The position numbers were made by a program, and so were the translations under genes. The notes under the pieces are model-generated. The model searched no databases and had not been told where the DNA came from. It saw only the letters and a list, made by a program, of their open reading frames with translations. From Sphingomonas sp. UNC305MFCol5.2 (lineage in GTDB: Bacteria > Pseudomonadota > Alphaproteobacteria > Sphingomonadales > Sphingomonadaceae), in contig NZ_JOOE01000002.1 in assembly GCF_000712135.1 (NCBI RefSeq), positions 372,001 through 436,000 on the forward strand: a DNA stretch of 64,000 nucleotides, read 5' to 3'. This document shows positions 36,048 to 46,100 of this stretch, piece by piece (the stretch's first letter is position 1; each line of letters starts with the position of its first letter).

Positions 36048-37640
36048 ATGGCCGGCCTGCAAGTCAATCGACGCCAGGCGCTTGCCCTGTCGCTCACCAG
36101 TCTCGGCGCCGCCGCGCTGCCGAGCTTTGCCTTCGCGCAGGACGTTCTCGCCGATCCCGCGATCGACGGCATTGTCGCGCGCTTCATGACCGTATTCGAG
36201 ACGCCCGGCATCGCCGTCGCGGTGATCCGCCCCGGCCAGCCCGTCTATCTCAAAGGCTATGGCGTCCGCACGCTCGGTAAGCCCGCACCGGTCGGTATCC
36301 ATACCCGCTTCGGCATCGCCTCGAACTCCAAGGCGTTCACCGCCGCGTCGCTCGCGATGCTGGTCGAGGAAGGCAAGGTCGCGTGGGACAAGCCGGTCAA
36401 GGATTACCTTCCCGACTTCCGCATGCACGATCCGCGCGTCACCGAATTGCTCACGGTGCGCGACCTGCTCGTCCACAATAGCGGGCTCGCGCTCGGCGCC
36501 GGCGACCTGATGCAATTCCCCGCCACCGAACGCCCCGCCAGCGACGCGCTGAAAGCCCTGCCCTTCCTCGCCGCCGAGCGCGGCTTCCGCACCGGCTATG
36601 CCTATGACAACATCCTCTATGTCGTCGCCGGCCTGCTGATCGAGAAGCTCTCGGGCAAGCCGTGGCACGCCTTCGTCTCCGAACGGCTGCTTGGGCCCAT
36701 CGGCATGACCGACGCGGTGCCTGCGCTCCGCTTCCTCACCACCTCCGACGTCGCCGGCCGCCATGCCCGGCTCGGTCCGCCGGTGCGCGGTATGGGGCCG
36801 ATGGAAGTCATCGCCCCGGACGAGGGGATCATGACCGACGCGGCCGGCGGCATCAACGCCAGCGTCAGCGATGTCGCCAAATGGCTCCAGCTCCAGCTCG
36901 CCGGCGGCAAGCTCCCCGATGGCCGCGCTTTGTGGAGTCCCGCGCAGCAGGCCGAGATGTGGAAGCCGCAGACGATCGTCGCCTCGTCCGATGGCCCGAG
37001 CGACGCCTGGCCCGCCCGCGGCGTCACCCAGACCTATGCGCTCGGCTGGTTCATCCAGGATTTCCGCGGCGAGCGGCTGGTCCACCATTCGGGCGGTCTC
37101 TCGGGTCAGGTCACCCAGACCGCGATGCTCCCCGGCCGCAAGGCCGCGGTGGTCGTGCTCTCGAACACCGAGGACGCGGTCTCCGGTGGCATCCGCAATG
37201 CACTGCTCGACCTGATCATCGGCGCCCCCGCCTTCGACTGGGTCGCAGCGGTGCAGGCACGAGTGAAGAAGCAGGAGGCCGAGGGTCTTGCCGAGTTGGG
37301 CAGCGGTGGCGTCGACAAGGCCCCGGCGGGTGACCCCAGCCTGCCGCTCTCCGCTTATGCCGGGCGCTACCGCGATCCCTGGTACGGCGACATCGTCGTC
37401 ACCACGCGCGGCAAGGGTCTCCATATCGATTTCCTGCCCACCCCCGTTTTCAAGAGCATGCTCGAGCCGTGGGGCACGGACACTTTCCGTACGCGTTTCC
37501 CCAAGGGCGCGGGCGAAGACGCCACGGTCACTTTCGCCGTTGCGAACGGCAAGGTCACCGGCATCACGATGAAGCCGCTCTCGCCGCTCGCCGATTTCAG
37601 CTACGACTTCCAGCACCTCGCCTTCGTGCCGGTGGGCTGA
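36048..37640 (+). CDS. Serine hydrolase, class C beta-lactamase fold
   Basis: A 530-residue protein with a signal sequence (ending AFAQ, about residue 31). The beta-lactamase/D-aminopeptidase domain has SNSK as the SxxK motif (Ser92, Lys95), YDN as YxN near residue 185 and HSGG at about 350. A C-terminal beta-barrel domain of the DUF3471 type begins near residue 430 (LSAYAGRYRDPWYGDIVV). Such enzymes act as esterases, peptidases or DD-peptidases. The substrate is unknown, and resistance to beta-lactams should not be assumed. Confidence 0.88.
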   Translation: MAGLQVNRRQALALSLTSLGAAALPSFAFAQDVLADPAIDGIVARFMTVFETPGIAVAVIRPGQPVYLKGYGVRTLGKPAPVGIHTRFGIASNSKAFTAASLAMLVEEGKVAWDKPVKDYLPDFRMHDPRVTELLTVRDLLVHNSGLALGAGDLMQFPATERPASDALKALPFLAAERGFRTGYAYDNILYVVAGLLIEKLSGKPWHAFVSERLLGPIGMTDAVPALRFLTTSDVAGRHARLGPPVRGMGPMEVIAPDEGIMTDAAGGINASVSDVAKWLQLQLAGGKLPDGRALWSPAQQAEMWKPQTIVASSDGPSDAWPARGVTQTYALGWFIQDFRGERLVHHSGGLSGQVTQTAMLPGRKAAVVVLSNTEDAVSGGIRNALLDLIIGAPAFDWVAAVQARVKKQEAEGLAELGSGGVDKAPAGDPSLPLSAYAGRYRDPWYGDIVVTTRGKGLHIDFLPTPVFKSMLEPWGTDTFRTRFPKGAGEDATVTFAVANGKVTGITMKPLSPLADFSYDFQHLAFVPVG

Positions 37641-37647
37641 GCGCGGA

Positions 37648-38460
37648 TCAGGCGCCGGGCCGCTTGCGGATTCGCTCGCCCGGATAGACCGCGAGATTGT
37701 CGAAATACGCGTGCACGTCGGCATAGTCGCCGGCCGCATTGCGCGGTGCCCAGCTCGGATCACCGCCGCCGTGGAAGGTGCTGAACAGGAATGTGCTGAT
37801 CAGTCCCTCCGCGTCCGACGTGCCGCGAAGGCGAACCCCCTCCTGCGCCGAGACCAGGGTGCCGTCGACATAGAGGCGGACGAAACCGCTCGCCCGGTCC
37901 GCTGCATCGTTCACGCGCACATGGAGCGAGACCGCGTAATATCTGTCGACCGCGAAGGCGAAGGACCGCACGGCGCGGCCATCCTCGCCATATTGGTCGC
38001 CTTGGTCCTGGTGGTAGGTGTACGTCACCGCCCGGCCGTTCTCGCGCCACATCACCCGCGCGCTCCAGCCATCGGGACGCAGCGCCTTGCCGCCGGCAAT
38101 CGGGCGGGCCGGGCCCAGCCCGTGCATCTTCCCGCCCAGCACGAACTGGAAGTCGCGATCGAACCGCACGTCATAGTTCAGCGTATAGTCGCTGCCCGCC
38201 TGTCCGAGCGGGATCACGCGCACCATCACGCCGCTGCCGGTCGGCCCGCCGACATAGGTCGTCCGAAGCGCCCGGCCGCCACCGACACCCTCACCTGCCA
38301 CCGCGACGAGCCGCGAGTCCTGCGCGAGAAGCCGGTAGACCGCGCCTTGATCGGATTCGAAATCCTCGGCGAGCACTGGTGTCGGCGGCATAGTGTGCGC
38401 TGCCCCGTTCGACGCGTCCAGGGCCGCGACCGCCAACGCGAATGCTGCCCGTCTTTTCAT
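37648..38460 (-). CDS. Exported protein with PL14-like beta-jelly-roll domain
   Basis: A 270-residue protein with a signal peptide (RRAAFALAVAALDASNGAAH). A concanavalin-like jelly roll follows, with GGKMHGLGPARPIAGG, GWSARVMWRENG and YTYHQDQGDQYGEDG. These phrases match the polysaccharide lyase family 14-like domain found in alginate lyases and related eukaryotic and bacterial proteins. A lyase activity on uronic polysaccharides is possible but not shown. The start ATG overlaps the stop of the DUF423 gene (ATGA), although the other genes of that run are membrane and energy functions. Confidence 0.78.
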   Translation of the reverse strand: MKRRAAFALAVAALDASNGAAHTMPPTPVLAEDFESDQGAVYRLLAQDSRLVAVAGEGVGGGRALRTTYVGGPTGSGVMVRVIPLGQAGSDYTLNYDVRFDRDFQFVLGGKMHGLGPARPIAGGKALRPDGWSARVMWRENGRAVTYTYHQDQGDQYGEDGRAVRSFAFAVDRYYAVSLHVRVNDAADRASGFVRLYVDGTLVSAQEGVRLRGTSDAEGLISTFLFSTFHGGGDPSWAPRNAAGDYADVHAYFDNLAVYPGERIRKRPGA

Positions 38461-38795
38461 GTCTTCGCCCGCGCCGCCGTCACCGCGAGGCAGATCCAAC
38501 CCGCGATCAGCGCTGTGCCTCCGATCGGCGTGATTGCGCCCAGCCAGCGCGGCAGCCCCAGCGCCATCAGATACAGCGTCCCCGCGAATATCCCCGCCCC
38601 GCCGACGAACAGCCACGGAGAAACACGCGCGCCCATCCGCACCGCCACCAGCGCCGCGACGGCGTGGACGAGCTGATACTGCCCGCCGGTCCGCAGCCAT
38701 TCCGCCGCCTGGCCCGTGACGCCGTGCGCCCCGAACGCCCCGGCCGCCACCGCCAGCGCCCCCGAAAGCGCCGCGAGCACCGTCAGCAGTCTCAC
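38457..38795 (-). CDS. DUF423 family small membrane protein
   Basis: A 112-residue protein with four hydrophobic helices and the family phrases AAGAFGAHG and GGTALIAGWICLA. The start is taken as a GTG at 38795 overlapping the dgkA stop (GTGA), giving the normal DUF423 length. A second GTG one codon upstream is possible. The function of the family (YgdD-like) is unknown. Confidence 0.85.
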   Translation of the reverse strand: MRLLTVLAALSGALAVAAGAFGAHGVTGQAAEWLRTGGQYQLVHAVAALVAVRMGARVSPWLFVGGAGIFAGTLYLMALGLPRWLGAITPIGGTALIAGWICLAVTAARAKT

Positions 38796-39169
38796 CACCC
38801 GATCTCCGCCAGAAACTTCGGCGCCGTCGCCACCACCATCGCGATACCCACGATCACCGCAGCGATGCTGATCGACAGCACCGCTCCCGCCAGCATGTCC
38901 TTGGCGACCTTGATCGAGGGATGGATGCCCGGGTGGAGCAAGTCGATCACTGCCTCCATCGCCGAGTTGAGCAGTTCGAGCGCCAGCACCAGCGCGCAGG
39001 TCACCGCCACCAGCCCCCACCAGACCGGCGCCGGCCGCAGCACGATCAGGGCCAGCAGCGCGCTGCCCGCCAGCGCGGTCTGGGTACGAAAGCTCGCCTC
39101 GCGCGCCCAGCCGGTGCGAATGCCCTCCAGCGCGAATCCCATCCGCTCGCGGAAGGGCCGGTTCTTCAT
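38792..39169 (-). CDS. dgkA: Diacylglycerol kinase
   Basis: A 125-residue integral membrane kinase with three predicted helices and the active-site signature ELLNSAMEAVIDL. An amphipathic N-terminus (RERMGFALEGIRTGW) precedes helix 1. It phosphorylates diacylglycerol to phosphatidic acid, recycling lipid from membrane-derived processes. It overlaps kefB by 4 bases upstream and DUF423 by 4 bases downstream. Confidence 0.93.
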   Translation of the reverse strand: MKNRPFRERMGFALEGIRTGWAREASFRTQTALAGSALLALIVLRPAPVWWGLVAVTCALVLALELLNSAMEAVIDLLHPGIHPSIKVAKDMLAGAVLSISIAAVIVGIAMVVATAPKFLAEIGW

Positions 39170-40947
39170 CGCGGTTCCAGATCGGCCTCGGCGGCAGCGG
39201 CCTGGCCAGCCTGACTGAACATCGAATCGCGCGCGGCATAGATGTCGCCGGTCTCACGCTGGAGCTTCAGCCGCTCGTAATCGCGGCGGCGATATTCGGC
39301 CTCGGTCTTGTCGATCTCGGCGCCGTCGACGCCCACTGCGTCCATCGCGCGCCGCGCCATCACGATCGCGCTCTCCAGCAATTCGCGCACCGCGCCCGCG
39401 ATCGGCGCGCCCTTCATCTTCATTACCGACCGCCGGTCATAGGCGCGCACGAAGATCGTCGCCTTCGGAAAGGCATGGTGGATCCCCTCCAGCGCCTCGG
39501 TATCGAGCCCGTCCCCGTCCTGGCAGAACAGCAGCAATTCGGCATCGGCAGCGCCCGCCTGGCGGAGAATGTCGGTCCGCGTGCCGTCGCCATAATAGAC
39601 CTTCATCCCGAAGGTGCCCGCGGTCTCGATCATCTCCACATCGGTATCGACCAGAGTCACCGGGATGCCCTGCCCGATCAGCATCTGCGCCACCGTTTGC
39701 CCGAAGCGGCCATAGCCGACCACCACCGCGTTCGACCCCTCATGCTGCGGCGTCTCCATCCCGTCGGCACTCCGCTCGGGCTCGGTGCGCAGCTTCTTCG
39801 TCGCCATCATCAGGAACGGCGTCGTCGCCATCGACAGCGTCACGATCGCCCCGAAGATGCTCGCCGCCTCGCCGGTGATCAGCATCGCCGATTGCGCCTG
39901 CGCGAACAGCACGAAGCCGAACTCGCCGCCCTGGCTCAGCAGCACGCCCAGCGCGAAAGCCGGCCGCCGCTTCATTCCGAACAGTATGCCCAGCCCCATG
40001 ATCATCGCGGCCTTGGTCGCGATCAGCGCCAGCGCCATCCCCGCGACGAACAGCGGCCGCTCGGCGATCGCGTGCAGATTGAGCGTCATCCCCACCGCGA
40101 GGAAGAACAGTCCCAGCAGGATCGCGCGGAACGGCTCGACATCGGCCTCGAGCTCGTGGCGATACGGCGAGTCCGCCAGCATCACGCCTGCGATGAACGC
40201 GCCCAGAGCCGCCGACAGCCCGAGCATCTCCATCACCGCCGCGCTGGCGATCACGGTGAACAGCCCCGCGAACACGAACATCTCGCGCTCGCCGAGATTG
40301 CCGATCAGCCGGAAGGCCGGGCGCAGCACATAGCGCCCGACAAGGACCAGCCCGACGATCGCGGCGACGGTGTAGATCCCGAGCAGCCAGCCCGGCGGCC
40401 CGTGCAGGTCCGCGGGGTTGCGCGACATCGCCGCGACGATGGTGATCAGCGGCACGATCGACAGATCCTGGAACAGCAGGATCGCGAAGGCGCGCTCGCC
40501 CAGCGGCGTGCGCAACCGTCCCGCCGATTGCAGCAGCGGCAGCACCTGCGCGGTCGAGGAGAGCGCGAGCGGCAGGCCCAGCGCCAGCGCGGCGGCCGGC
40601 GTCGGCTCGGCGGCAAACCAGACGATCCCGGCGACCGCGAGCCCGCACAGGCTCACCTGCATCAGTCCGAGCCCGAAAATGTCGCGCCGCATCCGCCAGA
40701 GCCGCGACGGGCTCAACTCGAGCCCGACGAGGAACAGCAGCAAGGCGATGCCGAGCTCGGCGATGCCCAATTTGCCCTCGGCGTCGCCCACCAGCCCCAG
40801 CAATTGCGGCCCGACCACCGCACCGGCGACGAGGAAGCCCAGGGTCGCGCCGAGCCCGAGCCGGCGGAAGATCAGGACGAAGACGAGCGCGAAGCCGAGC
40901 AACGGCACGCCGTCACGAAGCAGCGAAAGGCCGGAATGATCCTCCAT
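39166..40947 (-). CDS. CPA2 cation:proton antiporter with TrkA-N domain (KefB/KefC-like)
   Basis: A 593-residue protein. An N-terminal transporter domain of about 12 helices (to residue 380) has ALLLFLVGLELSPSRLWRMR and LALSSTAQVLPLL segments. A cytoplasmic RCK/TrkA-N domain follows from about 405 (NAVVVGYGRFGQTVAQML). This layout is that of glutathione-gated potassium efflux systems (KefB/KefC), though the ion and gating ligand are not shown. The ATG at 40947 shares one base with the preceding stop (TGATG). Confidence 0.9.
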   Translation of the reverse strand: MEDHSGLSLLRDGVPLLGFALVFVLIFRRLGLGATLGFLVAGAVVGPQLLGLVGDAEGKLGIAELGIALLLFLVGLELSPSRLWRMRRDIFGLGLMQVSLCGLAVAGIVWFAAEPTPAAALALGLPLALSSTAQVLPLLQSAGRLRTPLGERAFAILLFQDLSIVPLITIVAAMSRNPADLHGPPGWLLGIYTVAAIVGLVLVGRYVLRPAFRLIGNLGEREMFVFAGLFTVIASAAVMEMLGLSAALGAFIAGVMLADSPYRHELEADVEPFRAILLGLFFLAVGMTLNLHAIAERPLFVAGMALALIATKAAMIMGLGILFGMKRRPAFALGVLLSQGGEFGFVLFAQAQSAMLITGEAASIFGAIVTLSMATTPFLMMATKKLRTEPERSADGMETPQHEGSNAVVVGYGRFGQTVAQMLIGQGIPVTLVDTDVEMIETAGTFGMKVYYGDGTRTDILRQAGAADAELLLFCQDGDGLDTEALEGIHHAFPKATIFVRAYDRRSVMKMKGAPIAGAVRELLESAIVMARRAMDAVGVDGAEIDKTEAEYRRRDYERLKLQRETGDIYAARDSMFSQAGQAAAAEADLEPR

Positions 40948-41372
40948 CAGCCGCGCGCCTGCAGCGCAGCCTCGGCTGCCGCCTCGAACGCCAGCCGGAT
41001 CGCCGCATGGCGCCCGCGATGCGCGATTGCCGGCGCGAGGATGTCGAGCCCCGGCCAGTCTGGCGGATCGCTTCGCGCGGCGGCCAGCCACGCGGCCAGT
41101 TCGTCGCGCGCCGCAGCGATCTCCTCAGGGCTGCGCCCCACGACATGCGCGCCCATCAGCGATGCCGATGCCTGTCCCAGCGCGCAGGCCCGGACCAGCA
41201 TCCCCACTGCGCCGACGCGGCCCTCGCCGTCGAGATCCACATCGACGGTAACCCGGCTTCCGCACACCGGCGAGCGCTTCTCGACGCTGCCGGCCGGGTT
41301 CGCCAGCCGTTCGTGAAAGGGAATCTCGGCGGCGAGCCGAAGGATCTGAGTGTTGTATAGCGGCGCGTTCAT
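40947..41372 (-). CDS. Fe-S cluster scaffold-like protein (NifU/IscU N-terminal family)
   Basis: A 141-residue protein with the NifU_N/IscU fold: YNTQILRLAAEIPFHERL, SPVCGSRV (Cys37) and VRACALGQASASL (Cys63). The third scaffold cysteine of IscU is not visible; the matching C-terminal segment reads GRHAAIRLAFEA. It may be a degenerate scaffold or carrier used with another Fe-S system. It is coupled to kefB, whose start overlaps its stop by one base. Confidence 0.8.
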   Translation of the reverse strand: MNAPLYNTQILRLAAEIPFHERLANPAGSVEKRSPVCGSRVTVDVDLDGEGRVGAVGMLVRACALGQASASLMGAHVVGRSPEEIAAARDELAAWLAAARSDPPDWPGLDILAPAIAHRGRHAAIRLAFEAAAEAALQARG

Positions 41373-41422
41373 GTCCCTTCGACTTAAGGGACCCGGGCCG
41401 AGGATGCGACCCCCACAATAAA

Positions 41423-41547
41423 AATCCTCCCCCGCAAGGGGGAGGTGTCGCCGAAGGCGACGGAGGGGGAGGAAGCACCAACGTAACGACGTGCTTCCTC
41501 CCCCTCCGTCATGCTTCGCATGCCACCTCCCCCTTGCGGGGAAGGAT
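41423..41547. repeat. Palindromic repeat of family B
   Basis: A 125-bp near-perfect palindrome. The arms CCTCCCCCGCAAGGGGGAGG...GACGGAGGGGGAGGAAGCAC and their complement are centred on a short AACGTAACGACGT segment. It fills the gap between the NifU-like and cvpA genes. A half copy occurs at 59424-59476. Confidence 0.85.
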
Positions 41548-41550
41548 AAT

Positions 41551-42117
41551 CTACTTCGCCGCGCTGCTGGAATTCTCCGTCGCGGCGTTGTCGTCATCTC
41601 CGCCGAACACCGGCTCGCCCTTGCGCCGCCGATCGACGAAGTCCGCCACCGTCGCGCTCGATTTGTCGAGCAAGGGATAGGTCATCGAATGCGTGATCCA
41701 GTCGGGCCGTCCGGTCGGTCCGCCGCCGACGGTGTCGAACACGAGCACCAGCAGCAGGAAGCCGATGCTCACCAGCACCAGTCCCTTGAGTGCTCCGAAA
41801 CCGAAGCCCAGCGCCCGGTCGATCGGTCCGAGGATGCTGTCGCGCATCCGCGAGCCGATCGTGTTGGCGATCAGCCGCCCACCCAGATAGGTCGCGCCCG
41901 CGAGGATCGCGAAGGCGAGCACCGCCCCGCCCTGCGCGGTGCCCACTGCGCCCGACAACAATTCGGCAAAAGGCGCATGGAACAGCTTGAGCACCAGCAC
42001 GACCATCAGCCACGCGCCCAGCGCCAGCACCTCGGTCACGAACCCGCGGATGAAGCCCAGCACCGCCGCCCCGCCGATCGCGAGCAGCACGACGATATCG
42101 AGTCCGGTCAAAGCCAT
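41551..42117 (-). CDS. CvpA family membrane protein
   Basis: A 188-residue protein with four hydrophobic segments in the first 125 residues and the CvpA opening MALTGLDIVVLLAIGGAAVLGFIRGFVTEV, ending in a charged, disordered tail. CvpA is linked to colicin V production and, more broadly, envelope stress resistance. In many sphingomonads it lies near radA and purF; here radA is 7 kb away and no purF is present. Confidence 0.87.
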   Translation of the reverse strand: MALTGLDIVVLLAIGGAAVLGFIRGFVTEVLALGAWLMVVLVLKLFHAPFAELLSGAVGTAQGGAVLAFAILAGATYLGGRLIANTIGSRMRDSILGPIDRALGFGFGALKGLVLVSIGFLLLVLVFDTVGGGPTGRPDWITHSMTYPLLDKSSATVADFVDRRRKGEPVFGGDDDNAATENSSSAAK

Positions 42118-42349
42118 GAAACGCGTCCCTCCCGCCGCCCTGATAATCGCCTGCCGGGCACGGCGAAAGGCACCAAATCCGCTTTCGACGCAGGCTCGCC
42201 GGCGAATCGCAAGAATAGGATTCGAGCGGCTTAACTTCGCACTTTTCCCGCGAATCGTGAACGTTCGTTGCGCGAAAATGTAAGATTGTTACGTGACGAT
42301 TTGCGCTGATCTCGACAATTTCAAAGAGCGTGGCGGGATGCTGACATAG

Positions 42350-42367
42350 CAAATCCTACATTGCCAG
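42350..42367. repeat. 18-bp sequence identical to the transposon's target site
   Basis: CAAATCCTACATTGCCAG here equals the sequence reconstructed at the transposon insertion point (2902-2915 joined to 5787-5790). It lies in the 278-base gap between cvpA and the lipocalin gene (42118-42395). The gap otherwise shows only AT-rich sequence near 42240-42330, probably the cvpA promoter region. It may be a regulatory site or part of a dispersed short repeat. Confidence 0.6.
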
Positions 42368-42395
42368 GTCGAAAGCAGACGGCTGACCGGCCCGC

Positions 42396-42959
42396 TCACC
42401 CCTGCCGCGTGATCCTGAGCGCCCAGCGGTCATAGCCCAGCGCCTCGACGCGCTTGAGCAAAGCTTCGGCCACGGCAGGAGCGGGTTTCGCCTCGCGGCT
42501 CAGCAGCCAGAGATAGCGTCCGCTCGGCTCGCCGACGATCGACCATTCATAATCATCGCCATGATCGAGCACCCAATAATCGCCGGTGTAGAGCGGTCCG
42601 AAGAACGACACCTTGAGCTTGGCGTTGGTCGCATCGTCGGCGACGATCGCATGGCCCTCGATATAGCCGCGCTCGCCGCGGGGTCCGCCCTGTACGCCGC
42701 TGTTGACGATGCTGATCCGACCGTCCTCGTCCAGCGCATATTCCGCCGTCACGCCGTCGAGCCCCTTCTGGAAGCGGTTCTCGTGCCGGGCGAGCTCGAA
42801 CCATTTGCCGAGATAGCGCGCCAGCTCGACCGGCTTTGCGGGCTCGGGCACTTGCGGATTGATCACCGGCGGCCGCGTCGCACGCGAATAGAGGAACAGG
42901 CCGCCAATGGCAGCGGCGGCGACGCCGGTGGCGATCTTGATCGCAGTCGATTGCTTCAT
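42396..42959 (-). CDS. Bacterial lipocalin family protein
   Basis: A 187-residue protein with a single N-terminal membrane anchor (about residues 5-25) but no lipobox cysteine. The eight-stranded lipocalin barrel opens with the GxW motif YLGKWFELARHENRF. It continues with YALDEDGRISIVNSG, FFGPLYTGDYWVLDHGDDYEWSIVGEPSGRYLWLLSR, the Blc signature. Blc proteins bind lysophospholipids or fatty acids at the envelope. The start at 42959 avoids a longer unlikely extension. Confidence 0.9.
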   Translation of the reverse strand: MKQSTAIKIATGVAAAAIGGLFLYSRATRPPVINPQVPEPAKPVELARYLGKWFELARHENRFQKGLDGVTAEYALDEDGRISIVNSGVQGGPRGERGYIEGHAIVADDATNAKLKVSFFGPLYTGDYWVLDHGDDYEWSIVGEPSGRYLWLLSREAKPAPAVAEALLKRVEALGYDRWALRITRQG

Positions 42960-43129
42960 GGCGCCATAGTGCGATGCCGCACGGCGGATTGATAGCCCTT
43001 CCGCGCCGACGGCGGATGCCGCGGAATCGTCTCCCCGCGTCGTCTTCACGTGTTGGCGCAAAACCATTGCCAAGCCTGCTCAGTCCTGAGGGAATGCCGC
43101 TATAGTATTGCGTAAAAAGGGAGGCGCTT

Positions 43130-46100
43130 GTGCGGCTAGGCGGTCGACACGGAGCGTTTGCGCGGCGGGCAAGAGTCTTTTTCACCTATCGCGCGGTGTT
43201 GCTCTGCAGCGTCGGAGCCGTGCTGGCATCGGGGGCGGCGCAGGCGCAGGTGGCGCCGCCGCCTCCACCGATTGTCCCCGCACCACCGCCTTCGCCCGAA
43301 TCAGCTCCCTCCACCACTGCGGGTCAGGTCACAGCCGCGGCGCCGACGCTGCGCTTCTGGGACGGCGGCAATCCCGCGCTGCACCAGAACAATGCGATCG
43401 ACGGCGGCTCCGGCATCTGGAGCGCGACCGCGCCGAACTGGACCGATGCCGCCGGCGCGATCAACGGCCCGATGCAGCCGGTACCGGCCTTTGCGGAGTT
43501 CCGGGGCGCTCCAGGCACGGTGACGATCGACGACAGCCAAGGCATTCCGGCGATCAGCTCGATGCTGTTCGGCGTCAGCGGCTATCGCCTGACCGGCGGC
43601 CAGCTCCGGCTGGATGGCGGCGCCTTCACGTCGATCCGTACCGCCGACGGCGCGACCGCGCAGATCGACAGCAGCCTGATCGGCGACAGCGGCTTGCTCT
43701 ACAACGCGCTGGGCACGCTGATCCTCACCGGAAACAACAGCTATACCGGCGGCACGCGCGTCGACGGCGGTACGCTGATCGGCAACACGCATTCGATCCG
43801 CGGCGAACTGGAGAACGGCGGCAGCGTCGTCTTCGACCAGGCCTTCGACGATACGTTCCAGGGCAATATCAGCGGGTTGTTCAGCACATGGGGGCTGATG
43901 ACCAAACGTGGCGCGGGCACCCTGACGCTGACCGGCGGCAACCAGCTCGACTGGAATGTCGAGCAAGGCGGCCTGATCGCCCAGGGCGAAGGGTTCGGCG
44001 GCAATATCCAGGTGTCCGATGGCGCACGGCTGACACTCAGCTCGGGCGATACCGCCGGCGTCACTTCGACCTATCGCTACGCCCTGTCGGGCGCCGGCCG
44101 GTTCGACGCCGCGGGCAAGGGTCTGCTCGTCCTGGCTGCCAATTCGGGCGGCTTTACCGGCCATAGCGAAGTGCAGGACACCGCGCTGCGCGTCGAGGGG
44201 ACGCTGGGCGGTTCGCTGCATGTCGGCGCGGGCGGACGGCTGGGCGGCACCGGCACGGTCGGCGACGTCACGGTCGGTGCGGGCGGGCGGCTGATCGGCG
44301 CGCCCGACGAGACGCTGAAGCTCGCATCGCTCGCGCTCGACTCCGGCGCGATCATCGACGCGCGGCTGGGCACGGTCGGCACGCCGCAGCTGTTCCAGGT
44401 CAATGGCGACCTGACGCTCGACGGCACGCTCAACGTCGCCGGAACCGGTCCGATCGGCGCGGGCATCTATCGCCTGATCTCCTATTCGGGCGCGCTCACC
44501 GATAACGGCCTCGCCATCGGCAGCCTGCCCGCGGGGCAGGAGCGCTCCTTGGTCTCGATCCGCACGTCGGTCCCGTGGTCGGTCGATCTCGTTTCCGAGA
44601 TCGGCGGCAGCCCGATGCAGTTTTGGGACGGCAGCGATCCGACGCGCTTCAACAACGGAATCGTCGATGGCGGCCCCGGCGTGTGGCGCCGCGACCTCGC
44701 CGGCTGGACCGATAGCGGCGGCAAGAAGAACCGGACCAGCATCGGGACCGCCTTCTCGGTATTCGAGGGGCGCGGTGGGCAAGTGGTGATCGACGCCGGC
44801 AATGCAGGCGCGATCCAGACCGGCGGGATGCAGTTCGCCGTCACCGGCTATACGCTCTCCGGCAGCGGCCTTCGTCTCGCCGGCAACGAGCGCACGATCT
44901 TCCGCGTGGGCGACGGCAGCGAATGGGCGTCCACTATGGTCGCCGAGATTTCCGCGCCGATCTCCGGCTTCACGCGCCTCGTCAAGGCCGATGCCGGCAC
45001 GCTGATCCTCTCCGGCGCCAACAGCTATACCGGCCCGACCGAGGTCGAGGGCGGGACGCTGATCGGCAACACCGGTTCGATCCGCAACACCCTGCTCAAC
45101 GCCGGCACCACCGTGTTCGATCAACGCGAGAACGCCACTTTCGGCCATATGATCGTCGGCCTGAACGGACGATCGGGCGACATGATCAAGCGCGGCAGCG
45201 GTGTGCTCACCCTCGCCAAGGAAAGCCGGCTCGACTGGACCGTCGAGGAAGGCCGGCTGGTCGCGCAGGCCGATCGCTACAAGAGCGAAGTCACGACGTT
45301 GCTCGGCGGCGGCGAGCTCCAGCTGGATACGCCTGCCGATGTTTCGATGGCCACCTTGTTCCGCGGCGATGGCCGCCTCACCAAGACCGGCAGCGGCATG
45401 CTGGTGCTGACCGGCCATTCGCGGACCTTCGAAGGCACCACCCGAGTCGCCGGCGGCGAGTTGCTGGTCGACGGTACGCTGGCCGGCCATGTCGTCGTCG
45501 AAGACAAGGCAATGCTCTCGGGTGATGGCTGGGTGGGTTCGCTGTTCGTGAAGCGCGGCGGAACGCTCTCGCCGCGGCCGAGCCCCGGGTCACCCGATGC
45601 GGGATCGGTCACGTCGATGCGGGTTCTCGGCGATCTCACGTTCGAACCCGGCGCGCGCTTCGAAGTCGATGTCGATCCCCAGGGCGTGCTCAGCGACATG
45701 GTCTATGTCGAGGGCGTCGCGCATCTCGCCGGTTCGGTCTTTCACATCGGCAGCAGCGGCACCTATCGACCCTCCGCCACCTATACGATCCTGATCGCCG
45801 ACGGCGGGATCGAGGGCCGGTTCGACAGCGTCGCCTCGTCCTACGCCTTCCTTACCCCGCGGCTCGACTACACGCTGTCGGCGGTCAGGTTGACGCTCGA
45901 CCGTAACGACGTGCAGTTCCAGGATGTCGCCTTGAGCGAGAACCAGCGCGCAGTGGGCACGGCGCTGCAGACCATGGTCGCGGGGCCGCTATACGACGCG
46001 GTCGTCGTCGCCGACGCGGAAAATGCCCGGCTCGCCTTCGACAGCGTCTCGGGCGATTTCCACGCCTCGCTGCGCACTGCCCTGGTCGAGGACAGCCGCC

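Noticed and set aside
36048..37640. Antibiotic-resistance beta-lactamase
   Set aside because: The fold and SxxK/YxN motifs are shared with esterases and peptidases, and the C-terminal DUF3471-like domain is unlike dedicated AmpC enzymes.
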